Shown here: positions 1 through 11,546 of the stretch, piece by piece
How positions within the stretch are numbered: position 1 is the stretch's first letter
Layout: each line of letters starts with the position of its first letter
From: Zanthoxylum bungeanum
Taxonomy: Eukaryota; Streptophyta; Magnoliopsida; Sapindales; Rutaceae
Direction of reading: 5' to 3'
NCBI GenBank assembly: GCA_019454045.1
Contig: SKCR01018452.1
Span: forward strand, 1-64,000
Length of the DNA: 64,000 nucleotides
The notes under the pieces: generated by a model
Seen by the model: only the letters and a program-made list of their open reading frames with translations
Told to the model about the DNA's origin: nothing
Database searches by the model: none
Made by a program: the position numbers and the translations under genes

Positions 1-734
1 AGTGCCTAGTAGATGTAAGATTCCTTCCCTCCTCAGAAATTTCTTTCAAATAGATTTAAGAGCCTCAATTGCCTTATATAGACAGTGAATTCTCCAAGTA
101 ACGAGGAATAGACAGAAAGATAAAAGAAACAAGAGATCAAGACTAGCCTAGGGAGTTACCACAGACGAGAGATGCCAAAAAAAGACCTAGAAAATTCCAG
201 ATCCCCAAACCCAGACTCAGGCCCACAAGCAGGTAAATAAAGGTCATAAACATGAATGGTTAGTTACCTTATCTCATGCAATCTGATGGAGACAAGACCT
301 TAGGCTATCTAGTTTTCAACCGCTTAGTCATACCAGTTAAGGAAGCCATCCTGATAGAGCCTATCTCATACCTATCATACATGAGAAATGGACCCTAACA
401 TGACACAAAGTACCAGAACAGGGATATCGAGACCTATCAAGGCATAAAATGTTGTCTTAGCTCCTATTAGCATAGATATAAATGACCGTAAGAAGCCCGA
501 CGAGAGTTCACCTTAAGAAATGGAAAGACCTTGGAATGTAGATTACACAGAAAAATATTAAGGAAGTTTATGAGGATATAAAGAAGAGAACCTAGTATAG
601 CCCAAAGATTTAGGCAAGTCAGCATGAGACTTACAATACTAGTAGAAGTCCACAGAATAGACCCAATGTATTTGAACCTATAGATCCGTACAATACTAGT
701 AGAGATCTGAGAAAAGTATAAAAATGACAGACCC
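1..734. repeat. Direct repeat, copy 1
   Basis: This stretch recurs, with scattered point changes, at 4844-5576, an offset of about 4,841 bp. It has no open reading frame of note. It stops matching just after the short word GACAGACCC (near 734), where copy 2 continues into a different terminus. It lies upstream of a gypsy-type 3' end (735-1707) and is probably part of the leader or internal region of the same retroelement. An LTR piece in the opposite orientation is the alternative. Confidence 0.7.
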
Positions 735-1707
735 TAGAGATAGAGGCACTGCGAATTTAACAAAATTACCACTGAGGACAGTGAGATTAGATGGTAAAGT
801 TATAGCCTATAGCAAGAGCAGAGAGCCGAGATATATGAAGTAACTAGGAGAATGAGTCACAACTAGCATTGGAGCACAACTTAGAACCAAGAGTTAGGAT
901 ACTGAAGTAATTAAGAGGAATGCGAATAGTAACAAGGAAATTTAGAACATTCAGGCATAAAATTAACATAATAAGAAGATAGTAGTATAGAGAATTGATG
1001 ATAGTTGTGTGGCCCCAAGACATAGAGTAGTCGATCGGGTTTCAGTAGAATGAATGACGACCCATCCTTCCAGAAACCTCCATTCTAGTAAGCATATAGA
1101 CACCAATATCTCTAGTGAAAGTCAAAGGTATTAGATAAGAAGAACTTGGCTGGGATAAAAATTTATTGAATATAACTAAATATCTTGAGAAAAGGATTTT
1201 CTTAGAGACAAATAAGGTTTAGCACAACTAGAGGCTCAAAAATAAGATAGCTGAAAATACCTAGCGAAGATCTTATGAAACAAAAACAAGGTGGTACCTC
1301 TTAGTAAAGAACTTAATGGATATTCACTGAAGCCACGAATTCTGAAGCAGTTTACCCAAGTATAAGTTAGATCTTAAGAATGATAGAAAATCTCATATAC
1401 TTACTAGTCAATTAATAAATGACAGCACAGTACGAGTTCATACAGACAAATTAGTGTACAGCTCTAGTTACGACTTCCAAGTCATAGTATTATAGATTCA
1501 CAATGATCATCACATTATTCTGTGGTGTAATGATAGCACATGGAAAATTGACGGGAAGTGGTATAGTACATCGGATGAGACTAAGGCAATGGGTACATAG
1601 TCAGATAAAGTTGGTTGTCTATAAGGAACCCACAAAGCCTGAGATCAATGATAAGATCCCAAGTTTAAAGATTATTCGAGGACGAATCCTATTTAAATGG
1701 GGGAATT
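735..1707 (+). mobile_element. Decayed Ty3/gypsy internal 3' end with polypurine tract
   Basis: The segment is mostly unreadable as protein. Its last ~120 bp look like the end of a chromodomain-type gypsy pol: a short frame containing GRILFKWGNL, then AAATGGGGGAATT, a polypurine-like tract directly before the LTR 5' end TGTAATGACC at 1708. In chromovirus-type plant gypsy elements a similar G-rich tract lies between pol and the 3' LTR. No integrase or reverse transcriptase motif could be read here, so the element is either very old or internally deleted. Confidence 0.5.
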
Positions 1708-2142
1708 TGTAATGACCGGTAGTCTCTACTACTGTTGCATTGTGTTATTGTTACATCACGGAATGAGTATTACGTAATATAAATTATGTTTGAGCATATA
1801 TACATTCATGGAACGACTTTTGGGATAAATGATAAATTCTTCGAAACATCGTTGAGAAATTGTATGATGTTCCACTCCGGACAGCCCATTGTATTTGGGC
1901 CGTAACATTCTCATATGAACTCTGAGTTTTATTAATTTTATATCGTCGGAAAGATGAGATCGAGATCTATAACTTTTGTGTTGAATATTTTCCCAAATTC
2001 GGACCAGAAATAAGTCAAAAACGTAGATCAAAATTTTGGATGAATAGTAATTCATGATCCATCTAGAGAATTCCACAATTCTCTTGAAGTTTCTAATTTT
2101 TTTTAAATCAAAACTTTGCCAATTAGTCAAATTGGCCCCTAC

Positions 2143-2150
2143 TATATAAA
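2143..2150 (+). promoter_or_regulatory. TATA box of the gypsy LTR
   Basis: TATATAAA followed by AGGGGG lies 435 bp into the LTR and just upstream of a purine-rich stretch. Position and context suit an LTR promoter; no start site can be proved from sequence. Confidence 0.5.
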
Positions 2151-2164
2151 AGGGGGACTATTCA

Positions 2165-2312
2165 CAAATCTTGAAAAATAAAAAAGAGAGAGAAAGTGAG
2201 AAAATGAGGAAAACGTGAATGGAGGAATGAGAAGAAGAAGAAAAGAAAAAGAAAGAAAAGAAAAGAGGAAGAGAAGAAAAGAAGAGAAGAAAAAGAAAAG
2301 AGGGAAGAGGCA
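2165..2312 (+). repeat. Purine-rich (GA/AAG) tract in gypsy LTR
   Basis: About 150 bp are almost only A and G (units such as GAAAAG and GAAGAA). The complementary strand therefore shows apparent reading frames rich in Phe, Ser and Leu, which are artefacts of base composition. It lies directly downstream of the LTR TATA box, so it would be in the 5' end of the LTR transcript. Confidence 0.8.
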
Positions 2313-2689
2313 AGAGGAGAATTTGGCATCCATGGAGGCTTTAGGAATGAAAAAAACCAAGAGAATGAAGGTGAGGAAACACTAACCCATCTTTTGGTTG
2401 TGGGTGTTTTGATCATTTATTGGTTGATGATATTGATGAGTTATAGTAATTGATGTTTATATGGGTTTAAGAATAAGAAAATGATGATTGTGGGAAATCC
2501 CCAAATTGTTGATTTTGGTTATGAACTAATGGAGTATATAGAATGAATGTAAGAAGAGGTTGAGAATGTTATTAATGGTGTTTTGAATGATTATTGAGGC
2601 TATTTTCTTGTATGGAATGTATGGAGAAAATTGTTGAGCAAATTGGTTATTAAATCATGATATTGAGACCTGAATTTAGTCTTGCATCC

Positions 2690-2865
2690 CGACGCAGAAA
2701 GCTACGCGTCGCGAAGCGACTGGAAATTTCCCAGAAATGCTTATGGATTGATGCGCATCACGATGCGAAAGGTTGTGCATCACGACGAGTACTAGAAATA
2801 TTTTGGTATGTTTCTGGATGATGCGTGTCGCGACGCGCAATGCCCTGCGTTGCGATGCGTGGTTA
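2690..2865 (+). repeat. CpG-rich palindromic words in gypsy LTR
   Basis: Several units of the type GCGTCGCGACGCG recur within 175 bp: near 2706, 2750, 2772, 2822 and 2847. Some are decayed to GCATCACGATGCG or GCATCACGACG, as expected if methylated CpG deaminates to TpG or CpA. The block stands out from the AT-rich surroundings. Confidence 0.6.
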
Positions 2866-3395
2866 AAAATTTACCTAAGTCAGTTCTAAATTATTCCAGT
2901 TCAACCCGAATATGTTAGAGGCCACTCTAAAAGTCCTGTATCGGTTTATACTCACATATTACTTCATGATATAAGTATGATACGCTTTGAAATGATAGTA
3001 AGTGTTTGAATGCAAAAACTTAGCATAATCTCGAATCATTTCCACGGCTTATAATCTAGCCAAGTTTATCGATTATATCTTATCGGCAGGAATCCCAAGT
3101 TCATCGACTAAGAGAAACAGTGGCAGTCAGGTTCCAAAATATATGAGTGGACACTCTTTTTTAAACTGACTTTCATTTTTTTTATTTTCGTAACAGACTT
3201 ATTTTTACGCTTTAGGGCTTAGATGACTTTTATTACAATTATTTCATGAAAGTTTATGTTTAAGTTATGTTTGAGATAGAAATGTTTTCAAACATGAGAT
3301 TTATGATTTTTCGAGGCATGGGGGAAAAACTAACCTCAGTATGCAACTTCATTCAGTTATGGAAATGACGGACATCACATGTGCACATGTAGAGG

Positions 3396-3685
3396 ACTGG
3401 GGGGATGACGATACGTAACGCCCTCAGATCCTAGATCAGGACAAGCGATGACAGATGCCTCTAGATCATAGTTTCAGAGCTTGGAAGGTAGCATAGATAT
3501 GCACCCCCAGTTCTAGTTTAGTGGCTTGGGGGATGGCGATACGTAACGCCCCACGACCACTAGTTTCAGGGATAGTAATGGCATGATTTGGGGGACGACG
3601 ATACGTAACGTCCCAAAGTCATGGATTTACACTCCTAGCTCTAGTTAGGTGTATGGGGGGACAGTGATACGTACCACCCCCATAC
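3396..3685 (+). repeat. Four-unit minisatellite of hairpin-forming GGGG…ATACGTA…CCCC units
   Basis: Four units share the core GATACGTAACG or a close variant (near 3409, 3538, 3600 and 3667). Each is flanked by a G-run on the left and a C-run on the right. Spacing is about 128, 63 and 64 bp. In units 2 and 3 the base changes keep pairing possible: GGCG with CGCC, and GGGACG with CGTCCC. The block is inside the gypsy LTR. Confidence 0.7.
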
Positions 3686-4489
3686 GTCAGGTATTTCAAA
3701 AGATAGTTTTCAGAAATAGAAATCATATTTTTCAGAGACAGTTTTCAGAAACAGAAATCAGTTTTCAGAGATAGTTTTTAGAAACATGTATATTAGAAAA
3801 GTTTTCAGAACATATTTCAGAAAGGTTTTTAGAAAAGAAAGTTTTTCAGAAAACAACAGTTTTATACGAAACCTTCAGAAAGATAAGTTTTTCATAAAGA
3901 GTTCAAAAGAGATTTTCATAAAGAAGCCCAAAATTTTCAGACAGAAAAAGAGTTTTTGGTATAAAACCATTTCTTGAATATTTGGTTTTAGAACCAAGTA
4001 TTTTTGTAACAGTATTTCAATTTTTTTCCACTCACTTAGATCGTATAACGATCTAACCCCCTACCAGTGTTTTATTTTGCAAGACCTCGGAAGATGAGCT
4101 CGGAAGGATTGTATATTGACGGCAGTCACTAGAGGGTCTGTGTCCACCAAGTCAGATCAGAACATGAGTTCAGTCAGAGTCACTGTATAGTCTCGTATTA
4201 TGCATGTTATGTAGTAAAGATTGTATGTATAAAGAGTTATCATGTTATGAGGTTAAATCATTAAGGAAACAGTCTTGAGCAGGTATATATTTGCTTTAGC
4301 GTTCCCTGCATGTTATTGTTTAGGCATCGGTTCCTTGCATGAGTCATAATTGTGTTAGAATTTCAGTAAAGATCACAGTCAGAAAATCAGAGGCTTAGAG
4401 GGATAGGGAGTAAGTGACTGCAGTGGGTAGAATGTTGGGGCCATGAATACCTAGTATGTCCGAGATACTAGTATGCGGGGCACTACCTC

Positions 4490-4843
4490 TCCAGTATCCT
4501 ATCCTCGAGTACGTCCTCAAGATCTATAGACATGTTAGTAAGCTTTCCCAGACTATTCGAATAGTATTTCTTACGTGAATAACTATACTCTAGATCCAAG
4601 TTAGGAATATTCTTGAAGTTATTCAGCCTATTACCAGAAGTACAAACGATGCTAGATAGTAAAAATATAAGAAAAGTTACCCAAAGAAGAGGCAAAGGAA
4701 TGCTAGAAGAAAAGTAAGGGAATAAGTAAGGATGGTTAAACAACCAGAGTAATAAGAGATAGAGATACAACATCAGATCGATAAACAAGTACCAAAACCT
4801 ATAGTAGAAAATAGAATAGAAAGAGCCCGAGCAAGTATTAAAA
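4490..4843. other. Unassigned retroelement-like sequence
   Basis: About 350 bp between the gypsy LTR and direct repeat copy 2. The minus strand has a 135-codon open frame (4483-4890) rich in Leu, Tyr and Phe, with no recognisable domain. If the flanking repeats are internal sequence, this would be the first part of that internal region, but no tRNA primer-binding site is visible. Confidence 0.35.
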
Positions 4844-5576
4844 TGCCTAGTAGATGTAAGATTCCTTCCCTCCTCGGAAATTTCTTTCAAATAGATTTAA
4901 GAGCCTGAAATGCCTTATATAGACAGCGAATTCTCCAAGTAACGAGGAATAGACAGAAAGATAAAAGAAGCAAGAGATCGAGACTAGCCTAGGGAGTTCC
5001 CACAGACGAGAGATGCCAAAAAAAAGACTTAGAGAATTTCATATCACCAAACCCAGACTCAAGTCCACAAGCAGGTAAATAAAGGTCATAAACAGGAATG
5101 ATTAGTTACCTTATCTCATGCAATATGATGGAGGCAAGACCTTAGGCTATCTAGTTTTCAACCGCTTAGTCATATCAGTTAAGGAAGCCATCCTGACAGA
5201 GCCTATCTCATACCTACCATACATGAGAAATAGACCATAACATGACACAAAGTACCAGAACAAGGATACCGAGACCTATCAAGGCATAAGATGTTGCCCT
5301 AGCTTATATTAACATAAATATAAGTGACCGTAAGAAGCCCGACGAGAGTTCACCTTAAGAAATAGAAAGACCTTGGAAGACAGATTACGCAGAAAAATAT
5401 TAAGGAAGTTTTCGAGGATATAAAGAAGAGAACCTAGTATAGCCCAAAGATTTAGGCAAGTCAGCATGAGACTTACAGTGCTAGTAGAAGTCCACAGAAT
5501 AGACCCAATGTATTTGAACCTACAGATCCGTACAATGCTAGTAGAGATCTGAGAAAAGTATAAAAAGGACAGACCC
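4844..5576. repeat. Direct repeat, copy 2
   Basis: Matches 3-734 nearly end to end, with point changes and one-base indels. After GACAGACCCC it continues into a 76-bp terminus instead of the sequence that follows copy 1. See copy 1 for interpretation. Confidence 0.7.
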
Positions 5577-5652
5577 CATGCTCCAAGACTAAAACATCCG
5601 TCCGAGAATCTTTTAAAATAGTCCCGAAAATCTGGGATGTTACAGGATATAT
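5577..5652 (-). mobile_element. Gypsy LTR terminus abutting a copia LTR
   Basis: Read on the minus strand this begins TGTAACATCCCAGATTTTCG, a typical plant gypsy LTR 5' end. Read on the plus strand it ends …GGGATGTTACA, which could equally be an LTR 3' end, because such LTRs often carry TGTAA/TTACA terminal inverted repeats. At 5653 the sequence switches to family-I copia LTR. This therefore looks like the insertion border of the gypsy element; the other border is left of the window. Confidence 0.55.
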
Positions 5653-7154
5653 GAGTTATCCACCACACTTTAATGGCAGTCACGTCACTGATCTATTTAG
5701 ATCAGACCTCACCGGATTAAATGAGTTAATTCGAACCGCTTAAGCGGTTAAACGAAAACACATGCTTTAAGGGTTTTTTGGTCAATTTATAATTAATGTG
5801 TATTTGTATTTGATATAAAATTTGATTTCATATATATTAATTAATTGTCAAATGAGACTTTGACACATGCCATTAATATATGTATTTGTTATTTAATGTT
5901 AATAAAATACATATATAATAATAATTATTATATTAATTAATTATTTAGATATTTAAATGTTAAATATTTAAATAATTAAATAATATCCATATTACATAAA
6001 TGTTATGCAATATGTTTAATTATTATTGGTTACATGTGGCATATTTTAATTAAGATTAATATTTGTAATTTTGATTTGCTAACATAAAGTTTGTTTTAAT
6101 TTAATGAAATTAAATTACAAAAATGACCATAATACCGCTAATAAGTCGACAATTGCTATTTAAAAGGAGAAAATTTTTTCTTTTCTCTTTCATGGCTTCC
6201 AATGGCCGAAACCTCCAAAAAGCAATTTTGTTTGATGATTTAAGATGGAAAATGAAGAAAATCAAGAAAAAAAGGCTTAAGGAATTATGAGAAATAAAGG
6301 TAATTATATATATTCCTAAGCTTAGAAAGCATGTTTCTTGTTTCTTGATAATCTAGTGAGATTCTAGGGTTTCTTCTTTTCTTAAGAATTTGGGGCTTTT
6401 TGATTTGGAGGATGGAATTGAAGACTTGGAGCATGTGTGAAGTAGTATTGAAAGATATTATTGTAATATTTGTTCAATTTTATCATTTGATGATATGTTG
6501 TCATTCTAGAGTGTTATGACCACTCTTCTAATGCCTAGAATTGTTCTTGGGTGCTTCATTTGTGGTGGCTTGGATTGGTATTGTGATTAATATGATTAAT
6601 GTTGAGAAAATTGGACTTAAAGTATGAAAAATGATAATTTTTTCTACAAAATCAGATATGGAAAACCTGGATTTATTGTGTTGAAAATTATGTCATTTAA
6701 ATGTATTGGATGTGTTTTGGGTGTTGGAACAATTGCCGGAAACTGTTTCGGAGTTGAAATAAGTGAAAACTGTGAAAAATGGCGTTACCGGGTGACTTTT
6801 GAGCCAATCGGAGGACGGTTGCCCAAACAGTGAATTGGTCACTGTTCGGGTAGCCCATGAACTACCCGAGTACTGTTAGGGCTGACCTGGGCAACCTTCA
6901 TGTGCATTGGGTGGACAGTTTGGTCACAAACACGATTTATGATATTTTACAGAAAAAAAGTTTTCGTAAAAGTTTCGCGATGTTTCTTAACTATTTATGT
7001 CGTTATTTGTTTTCGAATAAATATGTTTAGGTGAAATATGAATGAATTATTCATATTGGATATTGAATAATTTATTCGGTAATTTAAAAAAATTTTAAAT
7101 TATGATTTCACCAGAACAGCGAGCTTCCGCTGCGCCCGCACCAAAACCCCAACA
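5653..7154 (+). mobile_element. Truncated family-I copia LTR (3' part)
   Basis: From 5653 the sequence parallels the 3' part of the Copia-I-2 LTR (from about 20022): first ATATGAG-TATCC-CCACACTTTGATGGC-like words, then the same run of AT-rich segments, and finally the GC-rich end …CCGCTGCGCCCGC…CCCCAACA at 7154. A TATA-like TATTTAAAAGG lies at 6157-6167. The 5' part is missing because the gypsy element borders it at 5652. A short minus- or plus-strand frame at 6624-6833 is not recognisable. Confidence 0.75.
5734..5749. repeat. Perfect 16-bp palindrome
   Basis: AACCGCTTAAGCGGTT is fully self-complementary with no spacer. The matching place in other family-I LTRs reads like AATCGTTTAACAGTTAAA and is not palindromic. 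Confidence 0.9.
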
Positions 7155-9646
7155 AGAGATATATAAAACTATCGTACAACCAACCACGAAGCACACATAA
7201 AAACCAATACATCACAAAGCAAATAATCAAACAACACACATATATGGCTGGCTTACACATACAATGCTCTTACGGGACTTATTACCTATTTTAGAATAAG
7301 TATAGAATGAATTCCATCTGAACGGATCCCTAACCAGCTCGACTACTATACTACTGGAACATTGACCAATTAAACATACCCACATATCACATAATACAAA
7401 CTCATTGCACAACCTTTCATACACAAGCGCATCCATGACAACGCTCTAAGCTATCATTCAAACACTCACATAATACATATGTTTAAACATACGAATATAC
7501 ATATTATTACGAACGCCAATACTATAACTTTAACAATCTTTTTATCTTTAATTTATCAAACAAACATACTTAGTTTCCTATTTTCTATCTGGAAACCTTT
7601 GATATAAAACTTATTAATTACATATATTCATTTAAAAAGTGTTTGGGTTATACTCATTCCTTATCATGTTTAACCTCTTCAATCTCTATACAAATAAATC
7701 GCATATATAAACAATAGCTACTTATTCATATACCATAATCATACATAACTAATGTCAAATCAGAAATCATGGTTTGCCCCATTTTTAGATTCCATATAAC
7801 AAACTTATACATACCTTATCAACAAACACATATACAAATATATGTTCATATACTTGTACATTTACTTATTCATTTACTTACACGTTATCATATCATTACA
7901 AGTACATACCCTTATGTACATCTATACATACACATAGACATTATGCTCATCAAACATTTCACTTCAAATCAAAACATTAACAAACATTCATACCTGTGGC
8001 GGTCGATAAACTTAACTATATGTAATCGTGCACCCCGTACTCAAAATCGCCTCTTAAATGTTCTCTTATCCTAACACGTTAGTCGTTTATATTTATGTAT
8101 ATACGTTTATGTATATATAAATATTTAAAACACGAATTCACCAATTCAGGTTCTCGTCGCATGGGTTACTCACCTGGCTTCACGAGCACTCCAGGTCTTA
8201 GTCAAGTTTTCTAAAACAAATGGAAAAATATTGTTAGAATCGCAACTTATGAATTTCTCGACTTAACTTTGACAAAGTGCCAGATCTTTCCGGGACGACC
8301 CAAACAAGTTTGATTTCAACACTTTCTATTTCAATAGTCTTAAAACATCATTATAAACTAACTCAAGTCATCAGTTAACTTAAATTACCGGTTTACGCAT
8401 TTTTAGAAAATCTTCCGAAAATGTTTCTGCAAACGCTACGGAAGGGTTCCGAACCCTCCAAACCTACCTGGATTTATCCAAACATTTTTCGTAACATCAT
8501 ATATAACCCATAGCTTTCGTTAAAATCAAAACACATCATTATATGCAAAAGCCCACTTTTATCAAAAACTAGCATATTCTATCGAATCAATCAAACTTGT
8601 TTTGTTTTCACTCGGATTCTACTAGATATACATATTCGATATACTAATACTCAAAAGATTGAATTTATATCAATACTCTACTCTACGAAGCTACTGGATA
8701 TATTCGCAAAAAACTTTAAATTTACGGATTTTTACCGGGAGGTCTTACCGAGACCCGAAGGGCATATTCAGACTCCAAACGATCCTACGAACGCGCTGGA
8801 ATCGACTAAATTCCAATCGTAGCTATTGTTCATTGTGGGTCACTATTCATCCAAATCTCCCTCCCTTATTTTGCATGCAAATGTGCAGGAATTGGAAAAA
8901 TCATCAATGCTATCTCGTAGTACTATCTGAGAGCTTCGATTTGGGGGGTGGCTTGGGCCGTGAAACGAAGCAATGAGCCGAGATCGATAAACCCATGTGT
9001 GCGCCTATTTCTCTTCGGTTTCGTCGAATTCCGGCGTCCCTTGGCCGGCTGCTGGCAACTAGTGGTAGGGGTGAGCCGACTGTCCCTTCTATGACTGGGC
9101 GCAGGCCGGAGGTGGCCGGCTGGCCACCGATGCAAGCTCAACCCAAAACATAAGGAGGGGGTCGGGTTGAGAGGCTGGGAAGCTCATACCAATTTTGCAA
9201 TTTCTTAAAACTTAGAGGTATATATAGAGATGTTTCTGGAATTTACATTCAGACCCCCGAAAATTACATTCAGACCCAGGTCATGGAACTTTCTCAAAAA
9301 TCTAGAGTTTTGAAGCCCTTCTGATTTAAATTTCGAAAAGTGTTCAACATGAAAGTTGTTCGCCTCAGAAAACCGAGTCCGATGGTTCAAAAATAAACTC
9401 AATCGGAGTTTGTTTACATCTTTATAGTTGAAACAAGAAACTTTTATGCAGATAATGATAAAATCAGAAATCGCGCAACCAGTTTTCGAAATCATGCGTT
9501 TTCCAATGCGACGAAACTTCACTTTAAAATATTTCGATCTATTTTCTAACACAGAAACTCTTATTTTCGATTTCCATCCCTTTCCAAGTCCTTAACTTTA
9601 ATTCAAAAATCTTCCGGCACTGTTCCGAAAAACTCAGGATATTACA
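7155..9646 (-). mobile_element. Decayed Ty3/gypsy LTR (minus strand)
   Basis: On the minus strand it starts at 9646 with TGTAATATCCTGAG, a gypsy-type LTR 5' end. A TATA-like CTATATATACC lies about 420 bp in (9215-9235). It parallels the neighbouring piece 9647-10213 over its first ~430 bp. The interior (7160-8110) is AT-rich low-complexity DNA with accidental frames. A GC-rich island (8930-9130) is unusual for the window but has no readable protein. The left end is set by the neighbouring copia LTR and is not independently defined. Confidence 0.5.
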
Positions 9647-10213
9647 TTGGGGTGGGGGTGGCACATCTTTCTGTGGTGGTGCGTCGGTCGGCGGTGGCCA
9701 GAGTGTGGCTTACGAGTGATTTGGGTGTATGGGGGGCAAGTGGCTCTTTTGTGTAATTATGCCATTTTTTGCAATTAATGGAAACTTCAGGTATATATAT
9801 GAAAGTTTTCAAAAATTACAATTGGACCCCAACAAATTTGTAATCAGGCCCATATCATGGGGCTTCCTCAGAAATTTACATTTTTAAAGCCCTTCTGATG
9901 AAAATTTCAAAAAGTTCTCAATACGAAAGTTGTTAAACGAGTCCAATTGTTCAAGAATCAGCTCAATCAATGTTTATTTGCTATTTTTATAGACGAAACA
10001 AGAAACTGTTAGACGTATAACAATAAAATCAAAAATCACGTAACTGGTTCTCGAAACGACATATTTTCCGACGTGACGAAACTGCACTTAAAAATATTCC
10101 AACCTATTTTCCAACACATAAATTCTTATTTCCGAATATCGTTTAGTTCCAAATTCTAAACTTCAGTTCGGAAAGCTACCATAATCATTTTGAATAATAT
10201 TCGGGATATTACA
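9647..10213 (-). mobile_element. Second gypsy LTR fragment (minus strand)
   Basis: It starts on the minus strand at 10213 with TGTAATATCCCGAATATT and resembles the first part of the LTR ending at 9646, including a TATA-like CATATATATACC (9785-9805) at the same distance. It is cut off where the first gypsy LTR begins. It lies inside a family-III copia LTR, whose remainder resumes at 10214. Confidence 0.5.
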
Positions 10214-10618
10214 CTCTATTTAACGGATATTATAAAAAATTCATTTCTATATGGGTCCAGTCCTATATGATCACATCATATAGGTTGCCTTCATTCTCAT
10301 GTCACCACATGGACGATCCCGGATAAAGATCGTCATACATTTATTCAATGGACCGCAACTATAGAAAAACCACAAACAAAGTGTCCGCTTTGTTTACTCT
10401 ATATGGACTATTTTAGATTACTAATTTCATACTTAAATCCTCTTATGTATGACACTCATACACTAAGCTTGAAAGTATATAAGTAATCAAAGGAAAACTA
10501 GACAATTTACAATATGCAATTTAAATCAAATAATTGATACAAGAATAATGCATCTTTTATTTCAAATAAATATTTTCGTTTACACATTACATAAAGCTCT
10601 ATGGAATATATCCCAACA
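10214..10618 (-). mobile_element. Family-III copia LTR fragment (minus strand)
   Basis: The right end reads …GGAATATATCCCAACA, which on the minus strand is a family-III LTR 5' end (TGTTGGGATATATTCC). The body shares with 40380-40771 the words GTCCAGTCCTATATGAT, CATGTCAC-ACATG-ACGATCC and AATGGACCGCA. It is truncated on the left by gypsy sequence. Confidence 0.7.
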
Positions 10619-11546
10619 ATATTCATGTTCATGTTCTCCTGATTACGAGGTGCTAGGTCTCGTTAAGTAGGTCTCACACCCCGAGGTTATGATACATGTG
10701 TTTTCACGATTTAAAATGTGTGTAAGAGTATGTGATGGTGACGGTCCAATCCCAATGCATATGGCGATGTGAATGAGATGTTCCAATCCCGATGTGCATA
10801 TGTAAGCTTTCTTGTTATTGGATCTTATGACTATATTTTTAGTTCAGGCTTACAGTTTAAGTTTTCAGTTTACAATCATGCTTTGCAGTTACGATGATTA
10901 GTTTACAATTTATATTCATGTTTTCTAGTTTATAATTCACATTTCACTTTTCAGTTTACGCTACAGTTTCAATTATGTTCTCAGTTCATGATCTATGGCT
11001 CTCAATTATGATTACATTCCACGGTTTACAATTACAGACATCTTCATAGTTTTCTCATTCAAGTTTATAATGTTCAAGCCATGATTCGATTTTACATACA
11101 TGATTATGGTTTTTAATAATGTTTAAGTTATCAAGTCATGTTAAGTTTTCAGGTCATGCTTTCAAGTTATGTTGTTGTTTTCCGGGTCATGGTATAAGTG
11201 TCAGTTCTGCATGTTTAAAGTTTCCAGTCATGCTCACAAGTTAGTGCGCTTACAAGTGTATGTTATACAGATTTTAACCATGCTTACATAATCATGTGTA
11301 CAGTCTACGACTATGTTTCAGTTTATGTTTTCATGTTATGGATCTCAATTATAGCTTTCTAATTCACGTATGCAACCATGGATTTTCAGGGTCATGTTTC
11401 ATGCTACTCATTCTATTCTTTTTAATTTGTTTAATAAATATTACGAATTTCTTATTTATTGTTATTTATTTTGTGTTTATTTATTCATTTAATTTTTTTG
11501 ATTCTTTTTAAATTTATTTAACACTACTTATGTATAATAGAAAATG
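10619..11546. other. AT-rich decayed repeat, probably gypsy LTR interior
   Basis: No gene is seen. The stretch has repeated words such as CAGTTTACAAT, TCATGTTTTCAGTTT and CCAATCCCGATGTGCATATG. It recalls the low-complexity and minisatellite part of the gypsy LTR at 3400-3970 in composition but not in detail. A 71-codon frame at 11296-11511 is Phe/Leu/Ile-rich and I consider it spurious. The family-I solo LTR was inserted at its right end. Confidence 0.35.
11543..11546. repeat. Target duplication of solo LTR (left copy AATG)
   Basis: AATG precedes the LTR start at 11547 and recurs at 13958-13961 after the LTR. Allowing one shared A at the LTR edge, it can be read as a 5-bp AAATG duplication, the usual copia size. 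Confidence 0.55.

Larger units (their letters stand above)
1708..4489 (+). mobile_element. Ty3/gypsy LTR (3' LTR of a plus-strand element)
   Basis: It starts with TGTAATGACCGG right after the polypurine-like tract. About 430 bp in there is a good TATA box (2143-2150), followed by a purine-rich transcribed-start region. Further downstream are CpG-rich palindromic words (2690-2865), four hairpin-like minisatellite units (3396-3685) and a run of CAGTTTTCAGA-type low-complexity sequence (3715-3970), a layout familiar from long chromovirus LTRs. I could not fix the 3' end. 4489 is set where the sequence changes character to resemble the flanking direct repeats, so treat it as approximate. Confidence 0.55.

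Noticed and set aside
2142..2416. Two overlapping minus-strand frames rich in Ser, Phe and Leu
   Set aside because: They are the complement of a purine-rich tract downstream of an LTR TATA box; low complexity only.
3786..3977. Small Lys/Phe/Ser-rich plus-strand frame
   Set aside because: Produced by repeated AGTTTTCAGAAA words in the gypsy LTR; no domain and no gene context.
7769..8074. 101-codon plus-strand frame
   Set aside because: AT-rich His/Ile/Tyr-repeating text within a decayed gypsy LTR read on the wrong strand.
9205..9552. 115-codon minus-strand frame
   Set aside because: Lies in the first 450 bp of a gypsy LTR, and the sister piece at 9780-10190 does not keep the frame.
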